A DNA stretch of 64,000 bases from CAWJNF01 sp963844235 (GCA_963844235.1 CAWJNF010000004.1:806001-870000), one strand, 5' to 3'; positions 52,189-62,324 are shown, counted from the first letter of the stretch. The notes: generated from the letters alone by a model not told the origin. Numbers and translations: made by a program.

Positions 52189-52332
52189 GTGCGGCACGCA
52201 GCCGGGTAGCCCTGCCCGACCGCCCCGCATACCTCAGCGCCGCCGAATCAGGCACGAGCGCTCGACTCTGGCCGCCTGGATCCGCGACGGCGGTCGCCCC
52301 GGACCGGGCCTGGCGCGCGACAATGCCCGCAG

Positions 52333-54012
52333 GTGGGAAAGACGTCCAGACGGGTCACGCCCGATCCTGTCCAGGCCGGCTGGGAGGAGCTACGAGAGGG
52401 CCGGTGGGGCTCCGCCCGAAGGCTCTTCGAGGCCGCGCTCGCCCACGGGGAGGCGCCCGAGGCCTTCGAAGGGTTGAGCTGGGCGGCCTGGTGGCTCGAC
52501 GACGCGGATATCGTCTTCGCCGCGCGCGAGCAGGCGTACCGCCTCTACAAGAAGAGAGGAGACGCGGGAAGCGCCGCGCGGATGGCCGTCTGGCTTGCGT
52601 CCGACCAGCTCGAGTTCAACGGCGCCTGGGCGGTCGCGAACGGGTGGCTACAGCGCGCCCGGCGACTCCTGGATCCACTCGAGCCGGGGCCCGACCACGG
52701 CTGGCTGGCCTTCCACGAGGGCTACCTCGCACACGCCGGAGGCGACACCGCGACGGCCCGTGAGCTCGGCTCGTTCGCGGCCGATATCGGTCGCCGGTAC
52801 GGGGTCGACGACCTGGAGATGCTCGGCCTCGCACTCGACGGAGCCGCTCTCGTGGCGTCCGCTCGGGTGGAGGAGGGAATGCGCCACCTGGACGAGGCCA
52901 CAGCGGCGGCGCTGGGTGGTAGCGCGACGATCCCGATCTCGAGCGCGTGGGCGTGCTGCATCCTCGTCACGTCGTGCACGGCCGTGCTCGACTACGAGCG
53001 CGCCTTCGAGTGGTGCGACCGTATCGCCGAGTTCGCCGAGCGCTACGGGAGCCGGTACATGCTCGCCTTCTGCAGAGCCCACTACGGCGCCGTCGACGTC
53101 TGGCGCGGCCGGTGGGTGGAGGCGGAGGCGGAGCTCTCGGCCGCGGTCGACGACTTTGCGCACTCGCGACCCGCGTGGGTGCCCTTCGCGCTCATCGAGC
53201 TGGCCGAGCTGAGGCGCCGGCAGGGGAGGCCGGAGGAGGCGGCGATGCTGCTCGGCGAGACCGGCGCCTTCCAGCCGGCGCAGGTCGGCCACGCTCGGCT
53301 GGCACTCGACCGCGGCGAGTCGCTGCGGGCCGTCGAGCTGCTCGAGCGGGTTCTGCGCCAGATGCCGGTCGACCGGGCGGTGGATCGCTTCCCGGCGCTC
53401 ACGCTGCTCGTCCGCGCCCGGATCGCGCGCGGCGAGCTCGACGAGGCAGTGTCCGCCGTCGAGACGTTACGGGAGGTCGAGCGGCTCGTCGGCACCACCC
53501 CGGTGCGGGCGCATGCCGACCTGTCCGAGGGGATGCTCCTGGCCGCGCGCGGCGACCACGACGGCGCGAGGACGCTGCTCGAGGATGCCGTGGATCGCTT
53601 CGAGCGGAGCGGCGGGCCGTTCGAAGCCGCGCTGGCGCGGATCGAGCTCGCCACGACCTTGCTCGCGCTGAGCCGTGCCGACGCCGCCGAGCGAGAAGTT
53701 GCCACCGCCCTGGAGGGACTGGCCGAGCTGGGGGCGGGCGCGGAGGCGGAGCGCGCGAGGCGACTCCTCGAGGCGACGAGGCGCCCAGGCGGTCTGACCA
53801 CTCTCCCGGAGCTCACTGCGCGGGAGCGGGAGGTTCTCGGCCTGCTTGCCGAGGGGCTGACGAACCGGCAGATCGCCGAGCGACTCGTGGTGAGCGAGCA
53901 CACCGTGCATCGCCACGTGACCAACATCCTGCGCAAGCTCGACCTCCCCTCCCGGACGGCGGCGGCCGCTCAGGCCGTGCGCGCAGGGCTGCTCGAGAGC
54001 CCCGGCGTATAG
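52333..54012 (+). CDS. LuxR-family transcription regulator with helical-repeat sensor
   Basis: The GTG start gives 559 residues. Residues about 15-475 are TPR-like helix pairs (for example WEELREGRWGSARRLFEAAL and WVEAEAELSAAVDDFAHSRP). The LuxR helix-turn-helix at the end reads LTAREREVLGLLAEGLTNRQ, then IAERLVVSEHTVHRHVTNIL. It has the same layout as the regulator at 26604 but is not closely similar in the sensor part. It probably governs the methyltransferase and beta-oxidation genes that follow on the same strand. Confidence 0.85.
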   Translation: MGKTSRRVTPDPVQAGWEELREGRWGSARRLFEAALAHGEAPEAFEGLSWAAWWLDDADIVFAAREQAYRLYKKRGDAGSAARMAVWLASDQLEFNGAWAVANGWLQRARRLLDPLEPGPDHGWLAFHEGYLAHAGGDTATARELGSFAADIGRRYGVDDLEMLGLALDGAALVASARVEEGMRHLDEATAAALGGSATIPISSAWACCILVTSCTAVLDYERAFEWCDRIAEFAERYGSRYMLAFCRAHYGAVDVWRGRWVEAEAELSAAVDDFAHSRPAWVPFALIELAELRRRQGRPEEAAMLLGETGAFQPAQVGHARLALDRGESLRAVELLERVLRQMPVDRAVDRFPALTLLVRARIARGELDEAVSAVETLREVERLVGTTPVRAHADLSEGMLLAARGDHDGARTLLEDAVDRFERSGGPFEAALARIELATTLLALSRADAAEREVATALEGLAELGAGAEAERARRLLEATRRPGGLTTLPELTAREREVLGLLAEGLTNRQIAERLVVSEHTVHRHVTNILRKLDLPSRTAAAAQAVRAGLLESPGV

Positions 54013-54164
54013 CCAATCCTGGCTAGTTCGGGCGGACGAGGATGGCCGTTCGTGGCGAAGCCGGCAACGATCCTCCGCGGTACGGTCGCTGTATGCAGAG
54101 CCGATCGGCGGACTCCCTGGCCGAGGTTGCGGCTCTCGCCAGGATCGAGGAGATAGGAGGACGC

Positions 54165-55014
54165 ATGGCCACCCAGCGCGTGACCGCGGCAGAGCCGGTG
54201 CGGGAGCACAAAGCCACCGAGCGGGCGATGTGGGCGCTCGGCGACTACCACCGGTTCGCAAAGGAGACAGTGTGGGAGCTCGGGCCCGTGCTCGTGGAGG
54301 CGTGCGGTATCGCTGCCGGCCAGCGTGTGCTCGACGTGGCCGCGGGCACGGGAAACGTGGCGATCCGCGCCGCCGAGACCGGCGCCGAGGTCGTTGCCTC
54401 CGACCTCACGCCGGAGAACTTCGAGGCGGGCCGTCGTGAAGCGCGCGCCTGCGGGGTCGAGCTCGAGTGGATCGAGGCCGACGCCGAGGCGCTCCCGTTC
54501 GACGACGGGGCGTTCGACGTCGTCACCTCCTCGCTCGGCGCGATGTTCGCCCCCGATCATCAAAGGGTCGCCGACGAGCTCCTTCGCGTGTGCCGACCCG
54601 GAGGCACGATCGGATTGCTGGCGTTCACGCCCGAGGGCCTGGGAGCGGAGTTCTTCGGGGCCTTCGCACGCTACGCGCCGCCGCCTCCGCCGGGAGCGCT
54701 CCCGCCGATCCTTTGGGGAAGCGAGGAGCACGTGCGGGAACTGTTCCACGACCGGGTCGATTCCCTGGAGATGACTCGGCGGGTGTACGTCGAGCGCGCG
54801 GCGAGCCCGCATGCGTACATAGAGCTCTTCGAGCAGACGTTTGGCCCGATCATCGCGCTCCGCTGCATTCCTGGCCGACAAGCCCGACCGGGCTGCGGCG
54901 CTCGACCGGGAGTCGCTCGAGTTCGCCACGCGAGCCAATCGAGGTCCAGCGGAGGGACCGGCCGAGTACCACTACGAGTACCTGCTCGTCGTCGCCCGCA
55001 AGCGCAGCCGCTAG
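54165..55014 (+). pseudogene. SAM-dependent methyltransferase gene with one frame change
   Basis: From ATG 54165 (AGGAGG five bases upstream) the frame reads MATQRVTAAEPVREHKATER, then motif I LDVAAGTGNVAIRAAETGAE and WIEADAEALPFDDGAFDVVT, to about 54872. There the next frame continues AAFLADKPDRAAALDRESLE, then GPAEGPAEYHYEYLLVVARK to the stop. Two missing bases (GC in CTCCGCTGCA) would repair it to about 282 residues. Methyltransf_11-type enzymes often act on quinones or small acids. Next to a LuxR gene and ahead of beta-oxidation genes, it might modify a pathway metabolite. Confidence 0.8.
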
Positions 55015-55030
55015 GCAGAGCCGGATCGAG

Positions 55031-55051
55031 GGGCCGGTCCCCGACCGGCCC
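55031..55051 (+). terminator. hairpin ending the methyltransferase transcript
   Basis: GGGCCGGTC and GACCGGCCC form a perfect nine-base stem with a CCC loop, 17 bases after the stop. It separates the methyltransferase from the beta-oxidation genes. No T-run follows. Confidence 0.55.
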
Positions 55052-55169
55052 AGCCTCGCCGACGACGCGCCGGCTTGGTCGCGGCGCCCACGCAGCCGGG
55101 GAACCGGCCCGAATATCCTTATGGTGCGCCGCCGCGGCCGAACGGCTCGTTGACGGCCAGGAGCATCGT

Positions 55170-56744
55170 CTGATCTATCGCAGCCCCTCTCCGGACGTAG
55201 CGATTCCCAGCACGCCGCTCACGGCCTTCGTGCTCGAGCGGGCGGCCGAGTACGGCGACCGCGTCGCCCTCGTCGACGGCCCGTCGGGCAGCTCGCTGAC
55301 CTACGTCGAGCTCGCCCACCTCATCCGCCGATGCGCCGCGGGCCTGGCCGCGCGCGGGCTGCTCCCGAACGAGGTCGTCGGCATCTACAGCCCGAACGTG
55401 CCCGAGTACGCAGTCGCCTTTCACGGGGTGGCCTCGGTCGGCGGGGCGAGCACGACGGCGAACGCGCTCTACACCGTCGACGAGCTCGCCTTCCAGCTCC
55501 GGGACGCTCGCGCGCGCTTCCTGTTCACGGTGCCGGCACTCCTCGAGCGCGCACTCCCGGCAGCACGCGACGCCGGCGTGGACGAGGTGTTCGTGTTCGG
55601 CGAGGCCGACGGCGCGACGCCGTTCGCGGCGCTGCTCGAGGAGGACCGGGATCCGCCGACCCTCGAGATCGACCCGGCCGAGCACGTCGTCTCGCTCCCG
55701 TACTCGAGCGGCACGACCGGCTTTCCGAAGGGCGTGATGCTCACTCATCGCAACCTCGTGGCCAACGTGCTACAGACAGCCGCGGCCCGGCCGCTTGGGC
55801 CGGAGGACGTCGTCGTCGGCGTCCTGCCGTTCTTCCACAGCTACGGGCAGACGGTGGTCATGAACATGACCCTCCGCTATGGGGCGACCGTCGTGACGAT
55901 TCCGCGCTTCGACCTCGAGCAGTACCTGACGCTCTCTCAGGAGCACGGAGCGACGCTCGCCTACGTCGCGCCGCCGCTCGTGCTCGCCCTCGCCAAGCAC
56001 CCGCTCGTCGCGGACTACGACCTGTCGACCCTGCGCTCCATGCTGTCGGGAGCGGCGCCCCTCGATGCCGAGCTCGCCCGGGCCTGCTCGGAGCGCCTGG
56101 GCTGCGAGGTCGTGCAGGGCTACGGCCTCACGGAAGTCAGCCCCGTCTCGCACGTGACGCCAATCGGCGCGCCGCTCCGACCCGGCAGCATCGGGCCGCT
56201 CGCGCCCGGCACCGAGGCCCGCATCGTGGACGTCGCGACCGGCGAGGACCTCGAGCAGGGCGAATCGGGCGAGCTGCTCCTCCGCGGCCCGCAGGTGATG
56301 AAGGGCTACCTGAACGACGAACGGGCGACGGCCGAGGCGTTCGTTGACGGCTGGCTGCGCACGGGCGACGTCGGGAGCGCCGATGCGGACGGCTGGTTCA
56401 CCATCGTCGACCGCATCAAGGAGCTGATCAAGGTCAAGGGGTTTCAAGTGGCCCCCGCGGAGCTCGAGGCGCTCCTGCTCACGCATCCGGCGGTCGCCGA
56501 CGCCTGCGTGATCGGCGTTCCCGACGAGGAGTCAGGCGAGATCCCGAAGGGCTTCGTCGTCCTCCAGGGCGATGCGACACCCGAGGAGCTGATGGCCTAC
56601 GTGGCCGAGCGAGTCACGCCGCACAAGCGCATTCGCCAGCTCGAGGTGATCGACGCCGTTCCGAAGTCGCCTTCCGGCAAGATCCTGCGCCGCGTCCTCG
56701 CCGAGCGCGAGCGCGCCGCCAGCGAAAGCGAGGTGGAGATGTGA
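55170..56744 (+). CDS. acyl-CoA synthetase/ligase (4-coumarate-CoA ligase-like), apparent CTG start
   Basis: AGGAG at 55159-55163 sits six bases before CTG 55170, which reads (M)IYRSPSPDVAIPSTPLTAF, the usual start of these ligases. The 524-residue protein has the AMP-binding P-loop YSSGTTGFPKGVMLTHRNL, then LRSMLSGAAPLDAELARACS, QGYGLTEVSPVSH, GWLRTGDVGSADADGWFTIV and the catalytic Lys region PKSPSGKILRRVL. It activates an aromatic or fatty acid as a CoA thioester. The thiolase gene starts before its stop. Confidence 0.9.
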   Translation: MIYRSPSPDVAIPSTPLTAFVLERAAEYGDRVALVDGPSGSSLTYVELAHLIRRCAAGLAARGLLPNEVVGIYSPNVPEYAVAFHGVASVGGASTTANALYTVDELAFQLRDARARFLFTVPALLERALPAARDAGVDEVFVFGEADGATPFAALLEEDRDPPTLEIDPAEHVVSLPYSSGTTGFPKGVMLTHRNLVANVLQTAAARPLGPEDVVVGVLPFFHSYGQTVVMNMTLRYGATVVTIPRFDLEQYLTLSQEHGATLAYVAPPLVLALAKHPLVADYDLSTLRSMLSGAAPLDAELARACSERLGCEVVQGYGLTEVSPVSHVTPIGAPLRPGSIGPLAPGTEARIVDVATGEDLEQGESGELLLRGPQVMKGYLNDERATAEAFVDGWLRTGDVGSADADGWFTIVDRIKELIKVKGFQVAPAELEALLLTHPAVADACVIGVPDEESGEIPKGFVVLQGDATPEELMAYVAERVTPHKRIRQLEVIDAVPKSPSGKILRRVLAERERAASESEVEM

Positions 56745-57889
56745 ACGGCCCGGATCGGGTGGTCATCGCCGGCTACCTCCGCTCACCCTTCCAGCCCGCG
56801 CACAAGGGAGAGCTCGCGCGGGTTCGCCCCGACGAGCTCGGCGGTCAGGTCGTGCGAGCGCTCGTCGAGCGCTCGGGCGTCGATCCGGCCACGCTCGAGG
56901 ACGTGACGGTCGGCTGCGCGTTCCCCGAGGGGGAGCAGGGCATGAACATGGGACGGATCATCGCCACGCTCGCCGGGCTGCCCCGGTCGGTCGCCGGAGC
57001 CACGGTCAACCGGTTCTGCGGATCGTCGATGCAGGCGGTCCACACGGCTGCCGGCGCAATCGCGGCCGGTATGGGAGAGGCGTACGTCGCGGCCGGAGTC
57101 GAGTCGATGTCGCGGGTGCCGATGGCCGGCTTCAACTTCCTGCCCCACCCGGGACTGGCCGAGAGCTACCCGCAGATCTACATGTCGATGGGCGAGACGG
57201 CCGAGAACGTGGCGGAGCGATTCGGCGTCTCGCGAAGCCGTCAGGAGGAGTTCGCCGTCGAGAGCCAGCGGAAGGCGGGCGACGCCCAGGGCGCTGGGCG
57301 ACTCGCCGACGAGATCGCGCCGATCCGGCAGAACGGCGCCCTCGTCGAGCAGGACGGCTGCCCTCGCCCCGGCACGACCGCGGAGGTGCTTGCCGGCCTG
57401 AAGCCGGCGTTCCTCGAGAGCGGCACGGTGACGGCCGGCACGTCGTCGCCGCTCACCGACGGCGCCGCCGCCTGCCTGGTGACGAGCGAGCGCTACGCAC
57501 GGCGAAACGGGCTCGAGCCGCTCGCCGCCGTCCGCGGCTTCGCGGTTTCCGGGTGCGATCCCGAGATCATGGGCATGGGACCTGTGGGCGCTACCCGCAA
57601 GGTGCTGGAGCGGGCGCGGCTCGAGATCGGCGACGTCGACGTGATCGAGCTGAACGAGGCTTTCGCGAGCCAGGCGGTCGCCGTCCTGACCGAGCTCGGA
57701 GCCGACCCGGGCCGCGTCAATCTCGACGGCGGCGCGATCGCGCTCGGCCACCCGCTGGGGGCGACCGGCGCGCGGATCACGGGCAAGGCGGCTCAGCTGC
57801 TGCGCCGGACGGGCGGCCGGTACGCGGTCGCCACGCAGTGCATCGGCGGCGGCCAGGGCATCGCGACCTTGCTCGAAGCGGTCGAATGA
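56741..57889 (+). CDS. acetyl-CoA acyltransferase (thiolase)
   Basis: A GTG overlapping the ligase stop by four bases gives 382 residues. The nucleophile Cys93 is in NRFCGSSMQAVHTAAGAI, LNEAFASQA gives the substrate loop, GGAIALGHPLGATGARI holds the His and VATQCIGGGQGIATLLE the second Cys. It cleaves 3-ketoacyl-CoA at the end of each beta-oxidation turn. The length suits the degradative class. Confidence 0.9.
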   Translation: MNGPDRVVIAGYLRSPFQPAHKGELARVRPDELGGQVVRALVERSGVDPATLEDVTVGCAFPEGEQGMNMGRIIATLAGLPRSVAGATVNRFCGSSMQAVHTAAGAIAAGMGEAYVAAGVESMSRVPMAGFNFLPHPGLAESYPQIYMSMGETAENVAERFGVSRSRQEEFAVESQRKAGDAQGAGRLADEIAPIRQNGALVEQDGCPRPGTTAEVLAGLKPAFLESGTVTAGTSSPLTDGAAACLVTSERYARRNGLEPLAAVRGFAVSGCDPEIMGMGPVGATRKVLERARLEIGDVDVIELNEAFASQAVAVLTELGADPGRVNLDGGAIALGHPLGATGARITGKAAQLLRRTGGRYAVATQCIGGGQGIATLLEAVE

Positions 57890-57893
57890 CCCC

Positions 57894-60203
57894 GTGATCG
57901 AGCGCGCCGCCGTCATCGGCGCGGGCGTCATGGGCTCGGGCATCGCTGCCCATCTCGCGAATGCAGGGGTGCCGGTCGTGCTCCTCGACGTCGTGTCTGA
58001 GACCGGCGGCGAACGCAGCGCGCTCGCGAGGGCAGCGGTCGAGCGGGCGCTGCGCCAGCAGCCGCCGCCGTTCATGACCCGCGGCGCGGCGGATCTCGTC
58101 ACCCCGGGAAACCTCGCGGACGACCTCGACCTGCTTCGGGAGTGCGACTGGATCATCGAGGCGATTGTCGAGGACGCGGCCGCCAAGCACGCCGTCTACG
58201 CCTTGCTCAGCTCGCATCGCAAGCCCGGCTCGGTCGTCTCCTCCAACACGTCGACCATCCCGCTCCGCGAGCTGCTCGCCGGAGCCCCGGCCGCGCTCGC
58301 ACCCGACTTCCTGGTGACCCACTTCTTCAACCCGCCGCGCTACCTGCGACTGCTCGAGGTCGTGGCCGGCGAGAAGACGCGGCCGGACGCCGTAGCCGCC
58401 GTGTCCGACTTCGCCGACCGCGAGCTCGGAAAGAGCGTCGTCCCCTGCCACGACACGCCCGGCTTCATCGCCAACCGGCTCGGCTGTGCCTGGCTCGGCT
58501 GGGCGCTGGCCGAGGCCGTCGCCCGGGGCCTGAGCGTGGAGGAGGCCGACGCGATCGTGAGCGCCGCCTTCGGCTGCCCCAAGACCGGCGTCTTCGGGCT
58601 GCTCGACCTCGTCGGCATCGACCTCGTGCTGGTGGTCGAGCGCTCGTTCCGCGACCGGCTCGGCCGTGCCGACCCGTTCCTCGGAATCGAGTGGCCGCGC
58701 AAGCAGCTCGAGGCGATGGTTGCCGACGGCCGGACCGGACGGAAGGGAGACGGCGGCTTCTACCGGCTTGCCGTCGTGGACGGACGGCGCACGAAGCTCG
58801 CGCTCGACATGACCTCGGACACGTACCGCCCGGCGGAGAGGCCGGGGCGACCCGAGCGAGCCCGGTCGGGTCTGCGGGCGCTCGTGGAGGCGCCGGACGA
58901 GGGCGCCGCCTACGCCTGGGCGATCCTGTCCTCGACTCTCGCGTACGCCGCCTGGCTCGTCCCCGAGGTCTCGGACAGCCCGGCCCAGATCGACCGGGCG
59001 CTGGAGACCGGATACGGTTGGGCACGCGGGCCGTTCCGGCTCGCGGACGAGCTCGGGGCCGGCTATCTGGCGCAGCGCCTCGCGACCGAAGAGCGACCGG
59101 TCCCCCCGTTCCTCGGGCTTGCGGCCTCTGCCGGTGGGTTCTACCCGCGCGAGGCGGGTGACGAGCACGAGCTCGTCTCGAGCGGCTCCCGCCGACCGCT
59201 TGCCCGACCCCCTGGAGTCATCCTCCTCGAAGATCTCAAACGACGGCGCCACCCCCTCGCAAGCAACGCCTCGGCGTCGCTCTGGGACGTGGACGACGGC
59301 GTCCTCTGCCTCGAGTTCACGTCGAAGATGAACGCGATCGACGCCGATGTCCTCGCGCTGGCCGAGCTGACCGCCGACCTCTGCGACCGCGGTCACCGCG
59401 CCCTCGTGCTGCACAACGACGCGCCGGACTTCTCCGTCGGTGCCAACATCGCGCACGTCCTCCTGCTCGCGAACACGGCCGACTGGGAGCGGTTGGAGGC
59501 ATTCGGCCGCCGCGGTCAAGACGCCTTCGCCCGCCTCCAGCGCGCACCCGTCCCCGTTGTGGGCGCGCCGAGCGGGCGTGCTCTCGGAGGCGGCTGCGAG
59601 GTGCTGCTGCACTGCGACGCGATCCAGGCGCACGCCGAGACCGCCATGGGTCTCGTCGAGACCGGCGTCGGCATCGTTCCCGGGTGGGGCGGGTGCAAGG
59701 AGCTGCTCCTGCGCCAGCTCGAGCGGCAGCCGCGCGGGCCGCTTGCGCCCGTGCAGCGGACATTCGAGCTGATCGGGCTCGGCCGCGTCTCCGGCTCGGC
59801 GGCCGAGGCGCGCGAGCTCGGGTTCCTCCGTCCACGCGATCGCATCACGGCGAACCGCGATCGGCTGCTGGCCGATGCCAAGACGTTCGCCCTCGAGCTC
59901 GCCGACGGCTACGCGCCGCCCGAGCCGCGGGAGCTCCGGCTTCCCGGTCCCTCCGGCGCAGCCGCACTCGCGCTCGCGATGCACGACCGCTCCTCGGCCG
60001 GACTGGCGCGGCCACACGATCTGGCGGTGGCCGCAGCGCTCGCACGCGTGCTGACCGGCGGCGACTGCGACCCGCTCGAGCCGATCACGGAAGACGACGT
60101 GCTCGCCCTGGAGCGCGAGGCCGTCGGCTCCCTCATCCGGACCGAGCGTACGCTGCGGCGGATGGAGCATGTGCTCGCGACGGGCGCATTGCTCAGGAAC
60201 TGA
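57894..60203 (+). CDS. 3-hydroxyacyl-CoA dehydrogenase/enoyl-CoA hydratase fusion
   Basis: The 769-residue protein starts with GTG. Residues about 1-410 are the dehydrogenase, with NAD-binding GAGVMGSGIAAHL at 9-21, SSNTSTIPLRELL, catalytic His in VTHFFNPPRYLRLLEVV and GFIANRLG. Residues about 455-690 are the crotonase domain, with ALGGGCEVLLHCDAIQAHAE and GLVETGVGIVPGWGGCKELL, which hold the two catalytic Glu positions. Dehydrogenase first and hydratase second is the FadN/FadJ-like order. It performs the middle two steps of beta-oxidation. Confidence 0.9.
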   Translation: MIERAAVIGAGVMGSGIAAHLANAGVPVVLLDVVSETGGERSALARAAVERALRQQPPPFMTRGAADLVTPGNLADDLDLLRECDWIIEAIVEDAAAKHAVYALLSSHRKPGSVVSSNTSTIPLRELLAGAPAALAPDFLVTHFFNPPRYLRLLEVVAGEKTRPDAVAAVSDFADRELGKSVVPCHDTPGFIANRLGCAWLGWALAEAVARGLSVEEADAIVSAAFGCPKTGVFGLLDLVGIDLVLVVERSFRDRLGRADPFLGIEWPRKQLEAMVADGRTGRKGDGGFYRLAVVDGRRTKLALDMTSDTYRPAERPGRPERARSGLRALVEAPDEGAAYAWAILSSTLAYAAWLVPEVSDSPAQIDRALETGYGWARGPFRLADELGAGYLAQRLATEERPVPPFLGLAASAGGFYPREAGDEHELVSSGSRRPLARPPGVILLEDLKRRRHPLASNASASLWDVDDGVLCLEFTSKMNAIDADVLALAELTADLCDRGHRALVLHNDAPDFSVGANIAHVLLLANTADWERLEAFGRRGQDAFARLQRAPVPVVGAPSGRALGGGCEVLLHCDAIQAHAETAMGLVETGVGIVPGWGGCKELLLRQLERQPRGPLAPVQRTFELIGLGRVSGSAAEARELGFLRPRDRITANRDRLLADAKTFALELADGYAPPEPRELRLPGPSGAAALALAMHDRSSAGLARPHDLAVAAALARVLTGGDCDPLEPITEDDVLALEREAVGSLIRTERTLRRMEHVLATGALLRN

Positions 60204-61975
60204 TGGCTCACACCTACGCAGCGCCGCTCGACGACATCCGCTTCGTGCTCGAGGACGTAATCGACTACCCCGCGGCGATCGCGTCCCTCCCGGGCTGCGA
60301 AGAGACCTCGCTCGACGACCTCATGGACGTCCTCGGCGAGGCCGCCGCTCTGTGCAGCGAGGTGCTGCTGCCGCTCAACCGGGTCGGCGACAGCGAGGGC
60401 TGCCAGCTCGCCGGCGACTCCGTGCGAACGCCGCCCGGATTCGTCGAGGCATACGAGGCCTTCGCCGGCGGCGGCTGGACCGGCATCTTCGCGAGCCCGG
60501 ACTACGGAGGCGCCGGCCTCCCGCACGTCGCGCAGGCGGTACTGGCTGAGCTTCTGTGCGCGACGAACGTCGCGTTCTCCGCCTACGTCACGCTCGGTCA
60601 TGGCGCCTACCAGGCACTCGTCCGCCACGGCTCCCCCGAGCTGCGCGAGCGCTACCTGCCGAGCCTGGTCTCCGGCCGCTGGACGGGGACGATGTGCCTG
60701 ACCGAGCCTCATGCCGGCACCGACCTCGGGCTCATTCGAACGAAGGCCGTCCCGGCGACGGACGGCAGCTACCGCATCACGGGCCAGAAGATCTTCATCA
60801 CCTGCGGCGACCACGACCTGACCGAGAACATCGTCCACCTCGTGCTCGCCAAGCTTCCGGATGCTCCCGAGGGCACTCGCGGGATCTCGATGTTCGTCGT
60901 CCCCAAGGTCCTGGCCGACGGCAGCCGCAACCGTCTGGTTGCGACCGCGCTCGAGCACAAGATGGGATTTGCCGCGACGCCGACGTGCGTGATGTCGTTC
61001 GAGGACGCCTGGGCCGAGCTCGTCGGCGCGCCCCACCGGGGCATGCAGGCGATGTTCACGATGATGAACACGGCGCGCCTGGACGTCGGCCTGCAGGGCC
61101 TCGGCCTCGCGGAGGGCGCCTACCAGCAGGCCGCCGCCTACGCGCGCGAGCGCCTCCAGGGTCGCTCGCCCGCCGGGCCGGCGCGCCCCGACCTCGAGGC
61201 CGACCCGATCCTCGTCCACCCCGAGGTGCGCCGTACATTGCTTCGGATCCGCTCACAGGTCGAGGCCGGCAGGGCGCTCGCGCTCTGGACCGCCGCCGAG
61301 CTGGATATCGCGGAGCGCCATCCCGACCCGGAGCGCCGCGAAGCGGCCGATGACCTCGTCGCGCTGATGACGCCCATCGTCAAGGCGGGGCTGACGGATG
61401 TCGGCTGGGAGGCCACCAGCCTCGCCCTCGGCGTGTTCGGCGGGCACGGCTACATCCGCGATACGGGCATCGAGCAGTACGTCCGCGATGCGCGGATCAC
61501 CCAGATCTGGGAGGGGACGAACGGGATCCAGGCGCTCGACCTCGTCGGGCGCAAGCTGGCCGACAGGTCGGGCCGAATGCTGCGCCGCTTCTTCCACCCG
61601 GCGCGGAGCTTCCTCGAGCAGCATGCGGAGACGGCTGGTCTCGCCGAGATCGTGGGGCCGGCGGCCGAGGCGCTCGACCTCCTTCGGGATGCCACACAGC
61701 TCGTCGCCGAGCGCTCGGCGTCCGACCGCGAGGAGGGCGCCGCAGCGGCCACCGACTACCTGCGGCTGTTTCAGCTCACCGTCTTCGGATACCTGTGGGT
61801 GCGAATGGCTGAGGCGGCGCTTCGCCGGACGGACCTCCCGCCCGGCTTCGCCGCCGCCAAGCTCGCGGCGGGACGCTTCTTCGCGGCGAGGGTCCTGCCC
61901 GAAGCACACGGACTGGCGCGCGCGATCGCCTCCGGCAAGGGAACGCTCATGGAGCTCCCGGCCGAGGCATTCTGA
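60203..61975 (+). CDS. acyl-CoA dehydrogenase
   Basis: ATG 60203 overlaps the previous stop by one base and gives 590 residues. LTEPHAGTDLGLIRTKAVPA, then YRITGQKIFITCGDHDLTEN and FVVPKVL are flavin-contact parts. VFGGHGYIRDTGIEQYVRDA and ITQIWEGTNGIQALDLVGRK hold the catalytic Glu. The C-terminal 130 residues extend the standard 380-residue domain, as in mycobacterial FadE5-like enzymes. It starts beta-oxidation by alpha,beta-dehydrogenation and passes electrons to electron-transfer flavoprotein. Confidence 0.95.
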   Translation: MAHTYAAPLDDIRFVLEDVIDYPAAIASLPGCEETSLDDLMDVLGEAAALCSEVLLPLNRVGDSEGCQLAGDSVRTPPGFVEAYEAFAGGGWTGIFASPDYGGAGLPHVAQAVLAELLCATNVAFSAYVTLGHGAYQALVRHGSPELRERYLPSLVSGRWTGTMCLTEPHAGTDLGLIRTKAVPATDGSYRITGQKIFITCGDHDLTENIVHLVLAKLPDAPEGTRGISMFVVPKVLADGSRNRLVATALEHKMGFAATPTCVMSFEDAWAELVGAPHRGMQAMFTMMNTARLDVGLQGLGLAEGAYQQAAAYARERLQGRSPAGPARPDLEADPILVHPEVRRTLLRIRSQVEAGRALALWTAAELDIAERHPDPERREAADDLVALMTPIVKAGLTDVGWEATSLALGVFGGHGYIRDTGIEQYVRDARITQIWEGTNGIQALDLVGRKLADRSGRMLRRFFHPARSFLEQHAETAGLAEIVGPAAEALDLLRDATQLVAERSASDREEGAAAATDYLRLFQLTVFGYLWVRMAEAALRRTDLPPGFAAAKLAAGRFFAARVLPEAHGLARAIASGKGTLMELPAEAF

Positions 61976-61990
61976 CGGCGCACTGCGCAA

Positions 61991-62324
61991 TCAGTCGCCG
62001 TCGGGGCCTTCCTCCTCTTCGCTTGGGCCGTCTTCGTCGGCCGCCTGGCCGATCACGTTGAAGTCGGAGTCCAGGTTGACCTCGACAATGCTTCCGTCGC
62101 CCCGGCGGATCTCGACGCCGTAGGCGCTGCCGTCGTCACCGACCTCGGTCTCGATGACCGTGCCGCCGCCCGTGTGGGCGAGCGCTGCGGCCGTGGCCTT
62201 GTCGAGGGCCGAGCCCGTCAGCGGCGCTTCGTCGCCGCCGGCGCCGGCCGCAATCGCGATGCCGGCGGACAGACCGCCCAGGGAGAGCACTACAACGCCG
62301 ATCAGTAGCGAGCTTGCGAGCCAT
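61991..62324 (-). pseudogene. PepSY-domain exported protein gene with one frame change near its start
   Basis: GGAGG precedes ATG 62324 and MARKLA, then the frame breaks near 62304. The next frame reads LLIGVVVLSLGGLSAGIAIA and ends in a PepSY domain (SALDKATAAALAHTGGGTVI, then ETEVGDDGSAYGVEIRRGDG and SIVEVNLDSDFNVIG). The signal anchor is complete once the frame is joined. The end EDGPSEEEEGPDGD is acidic. A protein of about 110 residues, divergent from the response regulator, is a usual partner of such two-component systems. Confidence 0.7.

Noticed and set aside
59684..60202. N-terminal extension of the acyl-CoA dehydrogenase frame
   Set aside because: It runs through the end of the hydratase fusion in another frame; ATG 60203 gives the family N-terminus and overlaps the previous stop.
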